Both the position numbers and the translations under genes were made by a program. 64,000 bases of DNA from Lonsdalea iberica (GTDB lineage Bacteria > Pseudomonadota > Gammaproteobacteria > Enterobacterales > Enterobacteriaceae). Below, piece by piece: positions 27,130 to 37,082 of the stretch (positions within the stretch are counted from its first letter, which is position 1; every line of letters starts with the position of its first letter). The stretch is from assembly GCF_002111585.1 (NCBI RefSeq), contig NZ_LUTP01000005.1, positions 1 to 64,000 on the forward strand. Reading direction: 5' to 3'. The notes beneath the pieces are model-generated. The model ran no database searches, was not told the DNA's origin, and saw nothing but the letters and a program-made list of their open reading frames with translations.

Positions 27130-28407
27130 ATGGCGAGTAGTAACCTGGTAAAACAATTGCAAGAGCGGGGCCTCGTGGCTCAGGTGACGGATGAGGAAGC
27201 GTTAGCAGAGCGACTGGCGCAAGGGCCGATTGCACTGTATTGCGGTTTCGATCCTACCGCCGACAGCTTGCATTTGGGGCATCTGGTTCCGCTGCTTTGC
27301 CTGAAACGTTTCCAGATGGCGGGCCACAAGCCGGTGGCGCTGGTGGGCGGGGCGACCGGCCTGATCGGCGACCCGAGCTTTAAAGCGACTGAACGCAAGC
27401 TGAACACCGAAGACACGGTGAATGAGTGGGTGGAAAAAATTCGACGTCAGGTTGCGCCGTTCCTGGACTTCGACTGTGGCGAGAACAGCGCGATTGCCGC
27501 CAACAACTATGACTGGTTCGGCTCCATGAACGTGCTGACGTTCCTGCGTGACATTGGTAAACATTTCTCTGTGAACCAGATGATTAACAAGGAAGCGGTC
27601 AAACAGCGTCTTAACCGCGATGACGTCGGTATTTCTTTCACCGAATTCTCTTACAACCTGCTGCAGGGTTACGACTTCACCTCGCTGAACAGCGCGCACG
27701 GGGTTGAGCTGCAGATCGGAGGTTCCGATCAGTGGGGCAACATCACGTCCGGTATTGACCTGACGCGTCGTATGAATCAAAAACAGGTCTTCGGCCTGAC
27801 GGTTCCGCTGATCACCAAAGCAGACGGCACGAAATTCGGGAAAACCGAAGGCGGCGCGGTGTGGCTGGATGCCAGCAAAACCAGCCCGTACAAATTCTAC
27901 CAGTTCTGGATCAACACCGCCGATGCGGATGTCTATCGCTTCCTGAAATTCTTCACCTTCCTCAGCATTGAAGAGATCAATGCGCTGGAAGAAGAGGACC
28001 GCAACAGCGGCAAAGCGCCGCGTGCACAGTACGTACTGGCCGAGCTGGTGACGCAGATGGTGCATGGCGATGAAGGTCTGGCCGCGGCGCGTCGTATTAC
28101 GAACAGCCTGTTCTCCGGCGCGTTGCAGGACATGACGGCGGAAGACTTCTCCCAGCTGGCGCAGGACGGTATGCCAACGATCGAACTGGAAAAAGGCGCC
28201 GATCTTCAGCAGGCCTTGGTCAGTGCTGAGCTGGTTCCATCCCGTGGGCAGGCGCGGACGATGATTTCATCCAACGCCGTTTCCGTAAACGGTGAAAAGC
28301 AAAGCAATGCGGAATACACCTTCAGTGATGAAGACCGCTTATACGGGCGTTACACGCTGTTGCGCCGAGGCAAGAAACATTACTGTCTGGTTTGCTGGAA
28401 AGCCTGA
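27130..28407 (+). CDS. tyrS: Tyrosyl-tRNA synthetase
   Basis: A 425-aa class I aminoacyl-tRNA synthetase charging tRNA-Tyr. The HIGH-type motif is HLGH (residues 48-51), the KMSKS-type motif KFGKT, and the C-terminus is an S4 RNA-binding domain ([11 protein letters not shown]). The start at 27130 gives the conserved MASSNL N-terminus, and GGAG lies six bases before it. It precedes pdxY, as in E. coli. Confidence 0.98.
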   Translation: MASSNLVKQLQERGLVAQVTDEEALAERLAQGPIALYCGFDPTADSLHLGHLVPLLCLKRFQMAGHKPVALVGGATGLIGDPSFKATERKLNTEDTVNEWVEKIRRQVAPFLDFDCGENSAIAANNYDWFGSMNVLTFLRDIGKHFSVNQMINKEAVKQRLNRDDVGISFTEFSYNLLQGYDFTSLNSAHGVELQIGGSDQWGNITSGIDLTRRMNQKQVFGLTVPLITKADGTKFGKTEGGAVWLDASKTSPYKFYQFWINTADADVYRFLKFFTFLSIEEINALEEEDRNSGKAPRAQYVLAELVTQMVHGDEGLAAARRITNSLFSGALQDMTAEDFSQLAQDGMPTIELEKGADLQQALVSAELVPSRGQARTMISSNAVSVNGEKQSNAEYTFSDEDRLYGRYTLLRRGKKHYCLVCWKA

Positions 28408-28416
28408 TCGTTTTTG

Positions 28417-28444
28417 AAGGGAGCGTGATGCTCCCTTTATTCAT
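28417..28444 (+). terminator. Terminator after tyrS
   Basis: AAGGGAGC (28417-28424), loop GTGAT, GCTCCCTT (28430-28437) followed by TATTCATT. It lies 9 bases after the tyrS stop; pdxY may be reached by read-through or its own promoter. Confidence 0.75.
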
Positions 28445-28492
28445 TGAATAACGAGAAAAATCGCAACACAGGGGCAAGGGTAGCTATCGTTG

Positions 28493-29356
28493 ATGAAAAA
28501 TATACTGTCGATCCAGTCTCACGTCGTCTTTGGCCACGCCGGTAATAGCGCCGCCGAGTTTCCGATGCGACGCATGGGCGTCAATGTCTGGCCGTTGAAT
28601 ACGGTGCAGTTTTCCAATCATACCCAGTACGGACAGTGGACCGGCTGTGTCATGCCTGCCGAGCACCTGACAGAGATAGTTCAGGGCATTGGCAACATCG
28701 ACCGACTGAAGGACTGTGACGCGGTATTGAGCGGCTATATCGGCTCCCCCGAGCAGGGCGCGCATATCCTGGATATCGTCCGCCAGGTCAAGGCGGCGAA
28801 CCCCAATGCGATCTATTTCTGTGATCCGGTGATGGGCACGCCCGAGAAAGGCTGCATCGTTGCCCCCGGCGTGACGGACTTCCACTGTCACCAGTCGCTG
28901 CTGGTCAGCGACGCTATAGCGCCCAACTTACCTGAACTGGAGCTCCTGAGCGGACGCACGGTACACAACGTGGATGCAGCGGTATCGGCGTGTCGTGAGC
29001 TGTGTCGGCGCGGGCCCAAGCTGGTGTTAGTGAAACACCTGAGCCGCGCGGCCTATCGTCAGGACAGCTTCGAAATGCTGCTGGTGACGGCGACGGAGGC
29101 TTGGCACATCAGCCGCCCGCTAGTGGATTTTGGCGAAAAACAGCCCGTGGGCGTGGGCGATCTGACCAGTGGTTTACTGTTAGTGAACTTGCTTAAAGGC
29201 ATTGCGCTGGAGAAAGCGCTGGAGCATACCACCGCAGCCGTATACGAGGTCATGCTCATGACGAGCGAGATGCAACAGTACGAGCTGCAGCTGGTGGCGG
29301 CACAGGATGGGATCGCTCGTCCGCGCCATCATTTCCAAGCCGTCCGTCTCGGTTAA
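28493..29356 (+). CDS. pdxY: Pyridoxal kinase PdxY
   Basis: A 287-aa ribokinase-fold kinase that phosphorylates pyridoxal in B6 salvage. The N-terminus ([20 protein letters not shown]) and the anion-hole/catalytic segment [19 protein letters not shown] match E. coli PdxY. The ATG at 28493 is used; a TTG one codon upstream would give the MMKN start known from E. coli. The ribosome-binding site is weak (GGGGCAAGGG further upstream). Confidence 0.96.
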   Translation: MKNILSIQSHVVFGHAGNSAAEFPMRRMGVNVWPLNTVQFSNHTQYGQWTGCVMPAEHLTEIVQGIGNIDRLKDCDAVLSGYIGSPEQGAHILDIVRQVKAANPNAIYFCDPVMGTPEKGCIVAPGVTDFHCHQSLLVSDAIAPNLPELELLSGRTVHNVDAAVSACRELCRRGPKLVLVKHLSRAAYRQDSFEMLLVTATEAWHISRPLVDFGEKQPVGVGDLTSGLLLVNLLKGIALEKALEHTTAAVYEVMLMTSEMQQYELQLVAAQDGIARPRHHFQAVRLG

Positions 29357-29376
29357 GACGTTATCGGACAACTGAA

Positions 29377-29411
29377 AAAAGGGGAGAACGCGATGTTCTC
29401 CCCTTTTGTGA
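29377..29411. terminator. Bidirectional terminator between pdxY and gstA
   Basis: A 13-bp stem, AAAAGGGGAGAAC (29377-29389) with GTTCTCCCCTTTT (29395-29407), loop GCGAT. T-rich on both outgoing strands; it serves the convergent pdxY and gstA genes. Confidence 0.85.
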
Positions 29412-29428
29412 CTTGAACAATGGGTCAC

Positions 29429-30043
29429 TCAGGTAATCAGCTCAAGTCCTTCCGCCGTCATGGCTTTTTCAACGGACGGCCGACAGCCTACACGCTCAAT
29501 GTAGTTGTTCAGCGCCGGGAAAGTACTCAAATCGAACTTCAACTTATGCGTCCAGCGGGCGATGGTGAACAGATAGGCATCGGCGACGCCAAACCGGTTG
29601 CCGATAAGATAGTCGTGCTCGCTCAACACCCTATTCAAATAGTTGAATCGTTGTTTCAGGTAGCTTCTCATCAGGTCTTTGTAAGACTCGGGGGTGCCTG
29701 AGCGGAACAGTGGCGATACCGCTTTGTGCACTTCCATCGCGATGTAGTTCAACCACTCGATGGCATGGTAATGATGGATGGTGTCAGGGGGCGCAATGAG
29801 ATTGTATTGCGGCGATTTATCCGCCAGATAGAGCCCGATAGCGACGGCTTCGGTGAGGACGCTGCCGTCGTCCAGCTCCAGCGCCGGGACTAAACCTTTA
29901 GGTGCGATGTGCAGATAATCCCGGCCTTGTTCGGTCCTTTTGGTGTGCAGGTCCACCCGTTCCAGCGTGAAGTGCGCGCGCGTTTCGCACAAGATGATAT
30001 GAGGAAACAGCGCGGAACTGCCAGGGGTGTAATAGAGTTTCAT
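29429..30043 (-). CDS. gstA: Glutathione S-transferase GstA-like, with Ser in place of the beta-class Cys10
   Basis: A 204-aa GST with a thioredoxin-like N-terminal domain (1-80) and an all-helical C-terminal domain (about 88-204; EWLNYIAMEVHK, ADAYLFTIARW). It is the positional and sequence relative of E. coli GstA (201 aa), next to pdxY. Beta-class GSTs carry Cys10, which forms a mixed disulfide with glutathione in P. mirabilis GST; here the aligned residues read PGSSAL and position 10 is Ser. The start at 30043 follows GGAAGGA; the upstream in-frame start at 30145 would add residues before the conserved MKLYY. Confidence 0.9.
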   Translation of the reverse strand: MKLYYTPGSSALFPHIILCETRAHFTLERVDLHTKRTEQGRDYLHIAPKGLVPALELDDGSVLTEAVAIGLYLADKSPQYNLIAPPDTIHHYHAIEWLNYIAMEVHKAVSPLFRSGTPESYKDLMRSYLKQRFNYLNRVLSEHDYLIGNRFGVADAYLFTIARWTHKLKFDLSTFPALNNYIERVGCRPSVEKAMTAEGLELIT

Positions 30044-30474
30044 ACGTCGTTCCTTCCGTAAAAACTGCCATTTAATTTGATGTATTGTTCTTGTTGTTAG
30101 CTGCTTAAGTAAGGTGGCGAGTTGTCCTTGAGGCGTAATAGGCATTGCCTCGCTTATTATTTACAGTAAAAATTAATTTTTGTCTGCTCTTCCAGGCGCC
30201 AATCTGCGCGCTATATAACCGAATTTCTCTCGACTTTCTCGCCACATGCCGAAGGTATCGCCGTATTTTCAGCCCATGCCTGTCGTTATGATAACGGCCA
30301 TTGTTATAAAAACGTTATTTTTTGTTTGTGTTATTTTTAAATAAGACCACAAGCAGATGCCGGTTATTGTCTACCGGCGGCCATCAGTCATGGCTCTCAT
30401 ACCCGCTGGCGCGAACGTCCTGCTCTGCCCCACGGCACCCCGCAGGACAGTCACGGCATTAGCCCGGAGGAAGC
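30044..30474. other. Divergent region between gstA and acnA; synteny junction
   Basis: About 430 bases with the promoters of gstA (minus) and acnA (plus). This is where the E. coli-like block ending at gst joins the block starting at acnA; the two are far apart in E. coli. I see no gene, repeat or mobile element at the join. Confidence 0.45.
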
Positions 30475-33159
30475 ATGTCAATACAACGTTGTAATGCCTG
30501 CATGGAAACGCTGACCGCGGGTCAGCACACCTATCATTTCTTTAGTCTGGCGCTGGCCGCGGAGCGGTGGGGTAATATCGACGGCTTACCCAAATCCCTC
30601 AAAGTGTTATTTGAAAATGTGCTGCGATTCTTCGACGGCGGTAGCGTAGGTGATGACGATATGCGTGCGCTGGTCGCGTGGCAAGCCAGTACCCACGGAG
30701 ATCGAGAGATCGCCTATCGACCGGCTCGCGTGCTGATGCAGGACTTCACCGGCGTCCCCGCAGTGGTTGACTTGGCGGCGATGCGGGATGCCGTTCGGCG
30801 CCTCGGTGGCGATGTCGACAAGGTTAATCCTCAGGCCCCGGTTGACCTGGTGATTGACCATTCGGTGACTGTGGACCATTTTGGCGAAGAGGGCGCGCTA
30901 GCGGAAAATACACGGCTGGAAATGACGCGTAATCATGAGCGGTATGCATTTCTGCGTTGGGGGCAGAAAGCCTTCCGTCACTTCAGCGTGGTGCCGCCCG
31001 GCACGGGAATTTGCCATCAGGTGAATCTAGAGTATCTGGCTAAAACCGTCTGGTTCGAGCAGGACGGAGAGCGGCGAATCGCCTATCCGGATACGCTGGT
31101 CGGTACAGACTCCCATACAACGATGGTGAATGGTTTGGGGGTCTTGGGCTGGGGCGTCGGGGGTATCGAAGCTGAAGCGGCGATGTTAGGGCAGCCCATA
31201 TCCATGCTGATCCCAGACGTCGTGGGATTTAAATTGACGGGACGGCTGCGTGAAGGCATCACCGCAACCGATCTGGTGCTGACGGTCACTCAGATGCTGC
31301 GTAAGCATGGCGTAGTAGGAAAATTCGTGGAGTTCTACGGCGACGGCCTGGCCTATTTACCGCTGGCCGATCGGGCGACATTAGGCAACATGGCCCCGGA
31401 GTACGGCGCAACCTGCGGCTTTTTCCCCGTGGATGAGGTGACGTTGAATTACCTGCGTCTGACCAATCGCAGCGAAGAGCAGATTGCGCTGGTGGAAAAT
31501 TACTGCAAGCGGCAGGGACTGTGGCGCAATCCAGGCGACGAACCTCGCTTTTCCAGCCAGCTTGAACTGGATATGTCCGAGGTCGAAACCAGCCTGGCGG
31601 GTCCCAAACGCCCGCAGGATCGCGTCGCCTTGGCCGATGTCCCCGCGGCCTTTCAGGCTAGCTGTGAACTGGATCTAAATCGGAAGCCACCGCAGCAGGC
31701 CCCAGCGCCGAACAACTCGCCGGTGGGTGAAACGCAGGTATTGCGGGACGGCGCTGTGGTTATCGCGGCAATCACGTCCTGCACCAACACCTCCAACCCG
31801 AATGTCTTGATGACGGCGGGCCTGCTGGCGCGCAACGCGGTGGCGCGCGGACTGCGTACCCGCCCGTGGGTGAAAACCTCTCTCGCGCCAGGCTCGCGAG
31901 TCGTCACGGAATATCTGGCGCGTGCCGGGCTTACCGCTGCGCTGGATCGGCTGGGCTTTAATCTGGTGGGGTATGGCTGCACCACCTGTATTGGCAACTC
32001 CGGGCCGTTGCCTGCGCCGATTGAAGCCGCGATCCGACAAAGCGACTTGACCGTCGGCGCAGTGCTGTCCGGCAACCGCAACTTTGAAGGCCGCATTCAT
32101 CCTCTGGTGAAAACGAATTGGCTGGCGTCTCCACCGCTGGTGGTAGCCTATGCGCTGGCGGGGAATATGACGGTGGATCTCAGCCGGGAGCCGCTGGGTA
32201 AGGATGACAAAGGCCAGCCGGTTTATCTGCGTGATATCTGGCCATCCGCGAAAGAAGTCGCGGAGGCGGTTCAACTCGTCAGCACCGATATGTTTCGCCG
32301 TGAGTACGCCGAAGTCTTTTCCGGAACGGAAGAGTGGAGGGCGATAGCGGTTGGCGACGAACCGACTTATCGCTGGCCGGCTGATTCCACTTACATCCGC
32401 CAAACGCCGTTTTTCAATACGATGCAGATCGCCCCGGAGCCGGTAAAAGACATTCATGGCGCCAAAATCCTCGCTATTCTGGGCGACTCCGTCACCACCG
32501 ACCATATTTCACCTGCCGGGAATATTAAGGCTGACAGTCCGGCGGGGCGCTATTTGGAGGCGCATGGCGTGGCGCCAGACGCGTTCAACTCCTACGGTTC
32601 TCGTCGGGGAAATCATGAAGTCATGATGCGCGGGACGTTCGCCAATATTCGAATTCGCAATGAGATGGTGCCGGGTACGGAAGGGGGGTATACCCGACAT
32701 ATTCCCTCGCAGGAAATTCTGGCGATTTACGACGCCGCGATGCGCTATCAGCAGAAGCAGATCCCGTTGGCGGTCATTGCAGGCAAGGAGTACGGCTCCG
32801 GGTCAAGCCGAGACTGGGCCGCTAAAGGCCCCAGCCTGCTGGGCGTTCGCGTGGTAATCGCAGAAACATTTGAGCGTATTCACCGTTCCAACCTGATTGG
32901 CATGGGGATCCTTCCCTTGGAGTTTCCCGCTGGTGTGACTCGTAAGACGCTAGGGCTGCGCGGTGGGGAGCGTATCGATATTGCAGGGCTGATGGAGTTG
33001 CAACCCGGCAGTACGGTGGCAGTGACTATCACCTCAGAGGAGGGGAAAGCCCAAACGGTGAGCACCCACTGCCGTATTGATACCGGTAACGAACTGACTT
33101 ACTACCGTCACGGCGGCATTTTGCACTACGTCATCCGCAATATGCTGAACCAAAAGTGA
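30475..33159 (+). CDS. acnA: Aconitate hydratase A
   Basis: An 894-aa [4Fe-4S] aconitase that interconverts citrate and isocitrate; in E. coli AcnA is the stress and stationary-phase form and an RNA-binding regulator. The three cluster Cys residues are in ITSCTNTS and GYGCTTCIGNSG; substrate-binding segments GTDSHTTM, GKEYGSGSSRDWAAKGP and IHRSNLIGMGILP are intact. E. coli AcnA has 891 aa. The linker around residues 400-420 (Pro/Ala/Gln-rich) is divergent, as is common. In E. coli ribA follows directly; here a peptide-binding-protein gene is between. Confidence 0.97.
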   Translation: MSIQRCNACMETLTAGQHTYHFFSLALAAERWGNIDGLPKSLKVLFENVLRFFDGGSVGDDDMRALVAWQASTHGDREIAYRPARVLMQDFTGVPAVVDLAAMRDAVRRLGGDVDKVNPQAPVDLVIDHSVTVDHFGEEGALAENTRLEMTRNHERYAFLRWGQKAFRHFSVVPPGTGICHQVNLEYLAKTVWFEQDGERRIAYPDTLVGTDSHTTMVNGLGVLGWGVGGIEAEAAMLGQPISMLIPDVVGFKLTGRLREGITATDLVLTVTQMLRKHGVVGKFVEFYGDGLAYLPLADRATLGNMAPEYGATCGFFPVDEVTLNYLRLTNRSEEQIALVENYCKRQGLWRNPGDEPRFSSQLELDMSEVETSLAGPKRPQDRVALADVPAAFQASCELDLNRKPPQQAPAPNNSPVGETQVLRDGAVVIAAITSCTNTSNPNVLMTAGLLARNAVARGLRTRPWVKTSLAPGSRVVTEYLARAGLTAALDRLGFNLVGYGCTTCIGNSGPLPAPIEAAIRQSDLTVGAVLSGNRNFEGRIHPLVKTNWLASPPLVVAYALAGNMTVDLSREPLGKDDKGQPVYLRDIWPSAKEVAEAVQLVSTDMFRREYAEVFSGTEEWRAIAVGDEPTYRWPADSTYIRQTPFFNTMQIAPEPVKDIHGAKILAILGDSVTTDHISPAGNIKADSPAGRYLEAHGVAPDAFNSYGSRRGNHEVMMRGTFANIRIRNEMVPGTEGGYTRHIPSQEILAIYDAAMRYQQKQIPLAVIAGKEYGSGSSRDWAAKGPSLLGVRVVIAETFERIHRSNLIGMGILPLEFPAGVTRKTLGLRGGERIDIAGLMELQPGSTVAVTITSEEGKAQTVSTHCRIDTGNELTYYRHGGILHYVIRNMLNQK

Positions 33160-33275
33160 CGTTGTCACCTGGGATAAATAAGGTCATAGGAACGTCCTCT
33201 TGTTGAAGGTCAAATAATCGCGTATCACTGAGGCCGCAGTTTTTAACCATCACATCGTGTAAGAGGGAAAACACA

Positions 33276-34892
33276 ATGGCAAAGGAACATCTGAGGCTGG
33301 TGGTGATGCTGGGCGCGTTGAGCATGGGGGCCGCAGCGGAGGCGGCGGTAGTCCCCGCTGGCACCGTGCTGTCGGACAAGCAGGAACTGGTGCGCGGCAA
33401 CGGTTCGGAACCTGCGACGCTGGACCCGAATCGGGCGGAGAGTGACGTAGAATCCAATATTATCCATGACTTCTTCGACAATCTGATTTGGGCGAAAGAT
33501 GACGGCACCTTTAGCGGCGGCATAGCAGAACGCTGGGAGAACAAGGATTATCGGGTCTGGACTTTCCATCTGCGGCCGGGGTTAACCTGGTCCGACGGAA
33601 GTCCGATCACCGCTGACGACGTCGTGTTCAGCTGGCGTCGTCTCAGCGATCCGAGAACGGTGTCTCCGTACCAGTCGTTTATTCAAAGCATGCATGTGCT
33701 GAATGGAGAGGCGATTACTCGTGGCGAAAAGGGACCCGAGACGCTAGGTGTTAAGGCGCTGGATCCGCAAACGGTGCAAATTACGCTTGATCAACCCCTG
33801 TCTTACTTCTTGTCGATGGCCGCGCATTATGTATTATCCCCGCTGCCAAAAGCGGTAGTCGAAAAGTATGGCGAGAGGTGGACGCAGCCAGGCAACTTCG
33901 TCAGCAGCGGTCCTTATACGCTCAGTGAGTGGGTGGTTAACGAAAGGCTGGTCGGAAAGCGCAATCCGCGCTACTGGGATAACGCGCATACGGTGATTGA
34001 TAAGGTAACCTATCTGCCTATCCCGTCGCCGACCGCAGAGACAAACCGTTTTAAGTCCGGCGAAATCGATATCACCAATACCTTGCCGCCGCAGTTGTTT
34101 AAGTCTCTGCAGCAGTCGCTACCGGGTCAGGTCAAAATTTCGCCTTTCCTCTCCACCTATTTCTATAAATTTAACACGCAAGTACCGCCGTTTAACGACG
34201 CGCGCGTGCGGCGTGCGCTCGATTTGGCATTGGACAAAACAGTGATGGCCGAGAAGGTGATGGGCATGGGGGAGAGACCGGCTTACAACCTGGTTCCGCC
34301 GGGGATGGCGGGCTATACCAGCAACCAGCCGGCCTGGGCTGACTGGACCCAGCAGCAGCGCATTGCTGAGGCAAAAAAACTGCTGCAGGAAGCCGGCTTC
34401 GGCGCGGGTCATCCTTTGCGCTTCGAACTGTTGTACAACACGTCTGAGGCTCATCAGAAGCTGGCGATAGCGGCCAGCGCCATGTGGAAACAGTCACTGG
34501 GCGTAGAGGCTAAACTGGTCAGTCAGGAGTGGAAGACCCTGCTGGATACGATGCGCAACGGACGCTTCCAAGTAGTGAGGTCATCATGGGTTGCGGACTA
34601 CAACGAGCCGTCGACCTATTTTAATACCCTGCGCAGCAATGACAGTAACAACCAGGGCAAGTTCAGCAATCCCGCCTTCGATGCGTTGCAGGACGAAGCG
34701 ATCAATGCCGGAAGTCTGGAAACGCGCAATGCGAACTACCATCAGGCGGAAGCGATCCTCCAGCAACAAATGCCGCTGATCCCGATTTACTATTACGTGC
34801 GTAGTCAACTGGTCAAACCCTACGTAGGAGGATTCAAAACCGACCTGCAGGGGAATTTCTACACGCGGGATTTTTATATCATCAAACACTAA
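33276..34892 (+). CDS. OppA/MppA-family peptide-binding protein
   Basis: A 538-aa periplasmic family-5 solute-binding protein. A signal peptide covers about residues 1-23 (LVVMLGALSMGAAAEA). The mature start (VPAGTVLSDKQELVRGNGSEP), WTFHLRPGLTWSDGSPIT, WTQPGNFVSSGPYTL and QEWKTLLDT match OppA and its paralogue MppA, the binding protein for murein tripeptide. Some stretches (EKVMGMGERPAY, SSWVADYNEPSTY) are closer to MppA, others to OppA, so I do not choose. No oppBCDF permease genes are adjacent, as is also the case for E. coli mppA, so it probably borrows the Opp permease. It stands alone between acnA and ribA and ends at a hairpin. Confidence 0.88.
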   Translation: MAKEHLRLVVMLGALSMGAAAEAAVVPAGTVLSDKQELVRGNGSEPATLDPNRAESDVESNIIHDFFDNLIWAKDDGTFSGGIAERWENKDYRVWTFHLRPGLTWSDGSPITADDVVFSWRRLSDPRTVSPYQSFIQSMHVLNGEAITRGEKGPETLGVKALDPQTVQITLDQPLSYFLSMAAHYVLSPLPKAVVEKYGERWTQPGNFVSSGPYTLSEWVVNERLVGKRNPRYWDNAHTVIDKVTYLPIPSPTAETNRFKSGEIDITNTLPPQLFKSLQQSLPGQVKISPFLSTYFYKFNTQVPPFNDARVRRALDLALDKTVMAEKVMGMGERPAYNLVPPGMAGYTSNQPAWADWTQQQRIAEAKKLLQEAGFGAGHPLRFELLYNTSEAHQKLAIAASAMWKQSLGVEAKLVSQEWKTLLDTMRNGRFQVVRSSWVADYNEPSTYFNTLRSNDSNNQGKFSNPAFDALQDEAINAGSLETRNANYHQAEAILQQQMPLIPIYYYVRSQLVKPYVGGFKTDLQGNFYTRDFYIIKH

Positions 34893-34900
34893 GCTACTAA

Positions 34901-34936
34901 GCCCGGTACAGCCTAACTGTTTAGGTTGTACCCGGT
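34901..34936. terminator. Hairpin between convergent OppA/MppA-like gene and ribA
   Basis: GCCCGGTACAGCCTAA (34901-34916) pairs, with one G-T pair and one bulge, with TTAGGTTGTACCCGGT (34921-34936). Located within the 54-base convergent gap. Weak T-tracts. Confidence 0.55.
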
Positions 34937-34946
34937 GTTGTGATGA

Positions 34947-35539
34947 CTATTTGTTTTCCAGCAGATGACCCATCTTGGCGGCTTTGGTCGCCATATAGCG
35001 TTCGTTTTTCGGATTTTGACCTACGATCAGCGGCACACGTTCGACGATGTTGATGCCTGCTTCGGTCAGTATTTTCACCTTTTGCGGATTATTCGTCAGC
35101 AACCGTACCTGCGCTACGCCCAACAGCTTGAACATATCCGCACATGGCGTGAAGTCTCGCTCATCCGCGGCGAAGCCAGTTGGTGATTCGCCTCAACGGT
35201 GTCAGCGCCTTTATCCTGCAATGCATAAGCGCGAATCTTGTTCAGCAAACCGATGTTACGGCCTTCCTGACGATGATAAAGCAGTACCCCGCGACCCGCC
35301 TCGGCGATTTGATTTAATGCGGCTTCCAGCTGAAAACCACAGTCGCAGCGCAGACTAAACAGGGCGTCGCCCGTCAGACATTCGGAATGGACGCGGGCCA
35401 GAACGGGCTCGGAGCCGGAGATATCGCCATACACCAACGCAAGATGGTCATGCCCGGTCGCTGTTTCTTCAAAGCCTACCATCAGGAAATCGCCCCACGG
35501 AGTGGGTAATTTGGCCTCGGCGACCCGTTTTAGCTGCAT
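34947..35539 (-). pseudogene. ribA: GTP cyclohydrolase II RibA, with a single-base frameshift
   Basis: GTP cyclohydrolase II starts riboflavin synthesis. The N-terminal part from 35539 ([18 protein letters not shown]) is nearly identical to E. coli RibA, including the zinc-binding Cys residues in [16 protein letters not shown], up to DTVEANHQL. The frame then changes: the expected GFAAD continuation and the final FKLLGV...GHLLENK part are found intact in the other frame down to 34947. One base (a C in the plus-strand run at 35176-35177, CCC expected) is missing. Restored, the protein would be 197 aa (E. coli 196). Because RibA is normally essential and both halves are otherwise perfect, a base-calling error is more likely than a real loss. 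The start has a GGAG site. Confidence 0.9.
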
Positions 35540-35806
35540 GTTAATCTCCAACAAAAAAAAGACAGAGTGCATCCTACTACTTTTGCTTGAAACCTCTATA
35601 GCAGGCTAACAAAAGACCGGATGAATGACGGTTTTTTAAACGGGTGGGGCTTATGAGAGGCGAAACAAAGCCTACACTTTAACTCACTAAGCCGTTGACG
35701 TAACCGAAAGGTATTTTACGTCATACTAAACGCCTATGTCCTCTTTTCTGATAATATCGGAAAAATTTTATTGGCCTGATATCCCTCTGAATTATAGGGA
35801 GAATTG

Positions 35807-36586
35807 ATGTACGGAATCACTAAAAGAGTTACCATCGGCGCGCTGTTGCTGCTGATTATGCCCCTCGGGGTCTGGCTGAGCGGCTGGCAGTGGCATCCGC
35901 ACCTGACTGGCGGGTGGCTGCGGGTGCTGTTTTGGATCACGGAAACAGTGACGTCACCCTGGGGTGTCGTTACGAGTATCGTGCTGTCGCTTTGGTTCTT
36001 GTGGTGCCTACGTTTTAGCCTGAAACCGACGCTGGGCGTGTTCGCTATTCTTATCGTGACCATTGGTATCGGGCAGGGAGTTAAATCGGCGATCAAAAGC
36101 TGGGTACAAGAACCCAGACCTTTTGTCGAGTGGCTGGAAAAAAGCCATCAGATCGATGAGTCTCATTTCTACTCGTTGCCGCGATCCGAGCGGTCGGCAT
36201 TGGTTAAAAGCCAATTGCATGATGATCCACAGTTGCCCAAATGGTTACGTCGTCATTGGCAGGCGGAAACCGGCTTTGCATTCCCGTCGGGGCATACCAT
36301 GTTCGCCGCCTCTTGGGCGCTATTGGCGGTCGGCCTGCTGTGGGCGCGTCGCCACTACATTACTGTAGCGATAGTGATGGCGTGGGCGATGGCCGTCATG
36401 GGGAGCCGTTTAGTGCTGGGGATGCATTGGCCTCAGGATCTGATGATGGCGACAACCATCAGCTGGTTGCTGGTCTTGGTCGCGACCGGGCTGGCATCTC
36501 GATGGTGTGGGCCACTGACAGCGGCAGAGACCGAGGCTGAGCATGAAAAACGAGCGGTGACGTTGTCACAGAAGGGTGATGCTTAA
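35807..36586 (+). CDS. pgpB: Phosphatidylglycerophosphatase B (PAP2 family)
   Basis: A 259-aa inner-membrane lipid phosphatase acting on phosphatidylglycerophosphate and undecaprenyl pyrophosphate at the periplasmic face. The three PAP2 motifs are clear: KSWVQEPRP (about residues 93-101), FPSGH (about 162-166) and SRLVLGMHWPQD. About six membrane spans flank a periplasmic loop. The ATG at 35807 follows AGGGAG; a TTG one codon earlier is not needed. It is divergent from ribA and followed by lapA, the E. coli order. Confidence 0.95.
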   Translation: MYGITKRVTIGALLLLIMPLGVWLSGWQWHPHLTGGWLRVLFWITETVTSPWGVVTSIVLSLWFLWCLRFSLKPTLGVFAILIVTIGIGQGVKSAIKSWVQEPRPFVEWLEKSHQIDESHFYSLPRSERSALVKSQLHDDPQLPKWLRRHWQAETGFAFPSGHTMFAASWALLAVGLLWARRHYITVAIVMAWAMAVMGSRLVLGMHWPQDLMMATTISWLLVLVATGLASRWCGPLTAAETEAEHEKRAVTLSQKGDA

Positions 36587-36763
36587 GCCTGCCGCGTGTA
36601 CGATGATGCGCTACGCACGCGGAAACTCGTATTCCAGCGACTCGCGCGGCGCTCTTTTCCTCTCGAGTTTCCCACGTCGGGGTGGAAGTGCTAACTTAAA
36701 TGGGGTCCGTTGCCGATTTCGGCATAATTCATTTTATTTCAAGCGATATCACAGGAAAAAGAC

Positions 36764-37069
36764 GTGAAATATTTGCTGATTTTTTTAATGGTGTTGGCGA
36801 TCTTCATTGTGGCTATCACGCTGGGCGCCCATAACGATAAAGTTGTGACCTTTAGTTACCTCATCGCGCAGGGGCAATACCGTCTGTCTACGCTGTTAGC
36901 GACGTTATTTGCCGCCGGTTTTGTCCTGGGATGGGTCATTTGCGGACTGTTTTATCTGCGTTTACGCATTGCGCTAGGCCGTGAACAACGTAAAATCAAA
37001 CGTCTTGAGCAGCAACTGCCCGACTCGGATGAGAGCAAAACGGTCTCTCCCGAGCCTGTGACTCACTAA
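36764..37069 (+). CDS. lapA: Lipopolysaccharide assembly protein LapA
   Basis: A 101-aa inner-membrane protein with two transmembrane segments (about residues 3-21 and 44-66) and a basic cytoplasmic helix (RIALGREQRKIKRLEQQL). LapA cooperates with LapB and the FtsH protease in regulating LpxC and LPS synthesis. The start is GTG at 36764, preceded by CAGGA. It lies 13 bases before lapB, so the two form an operon. Confidence 0.94.
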   Translation: MKYLLIFLMVLAIFIVAITLGAHNDKVVTFSYLIAQGQYRLSTLLATLFAAGFVLGWVICGLFYLRLRIALGREQRKIKRLEQQLPDSDESKTVSPEPVTH

Positions 37070-37082
37070 GGAATGATTTTTT

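Noticed and set aside
34947-35539. Programmed frameshifting in ribA
   Set aside because: No slippery heptamer or downstream stimulatory structure is apparent, and RibA is not known to be recoded; a missing base explains the data.
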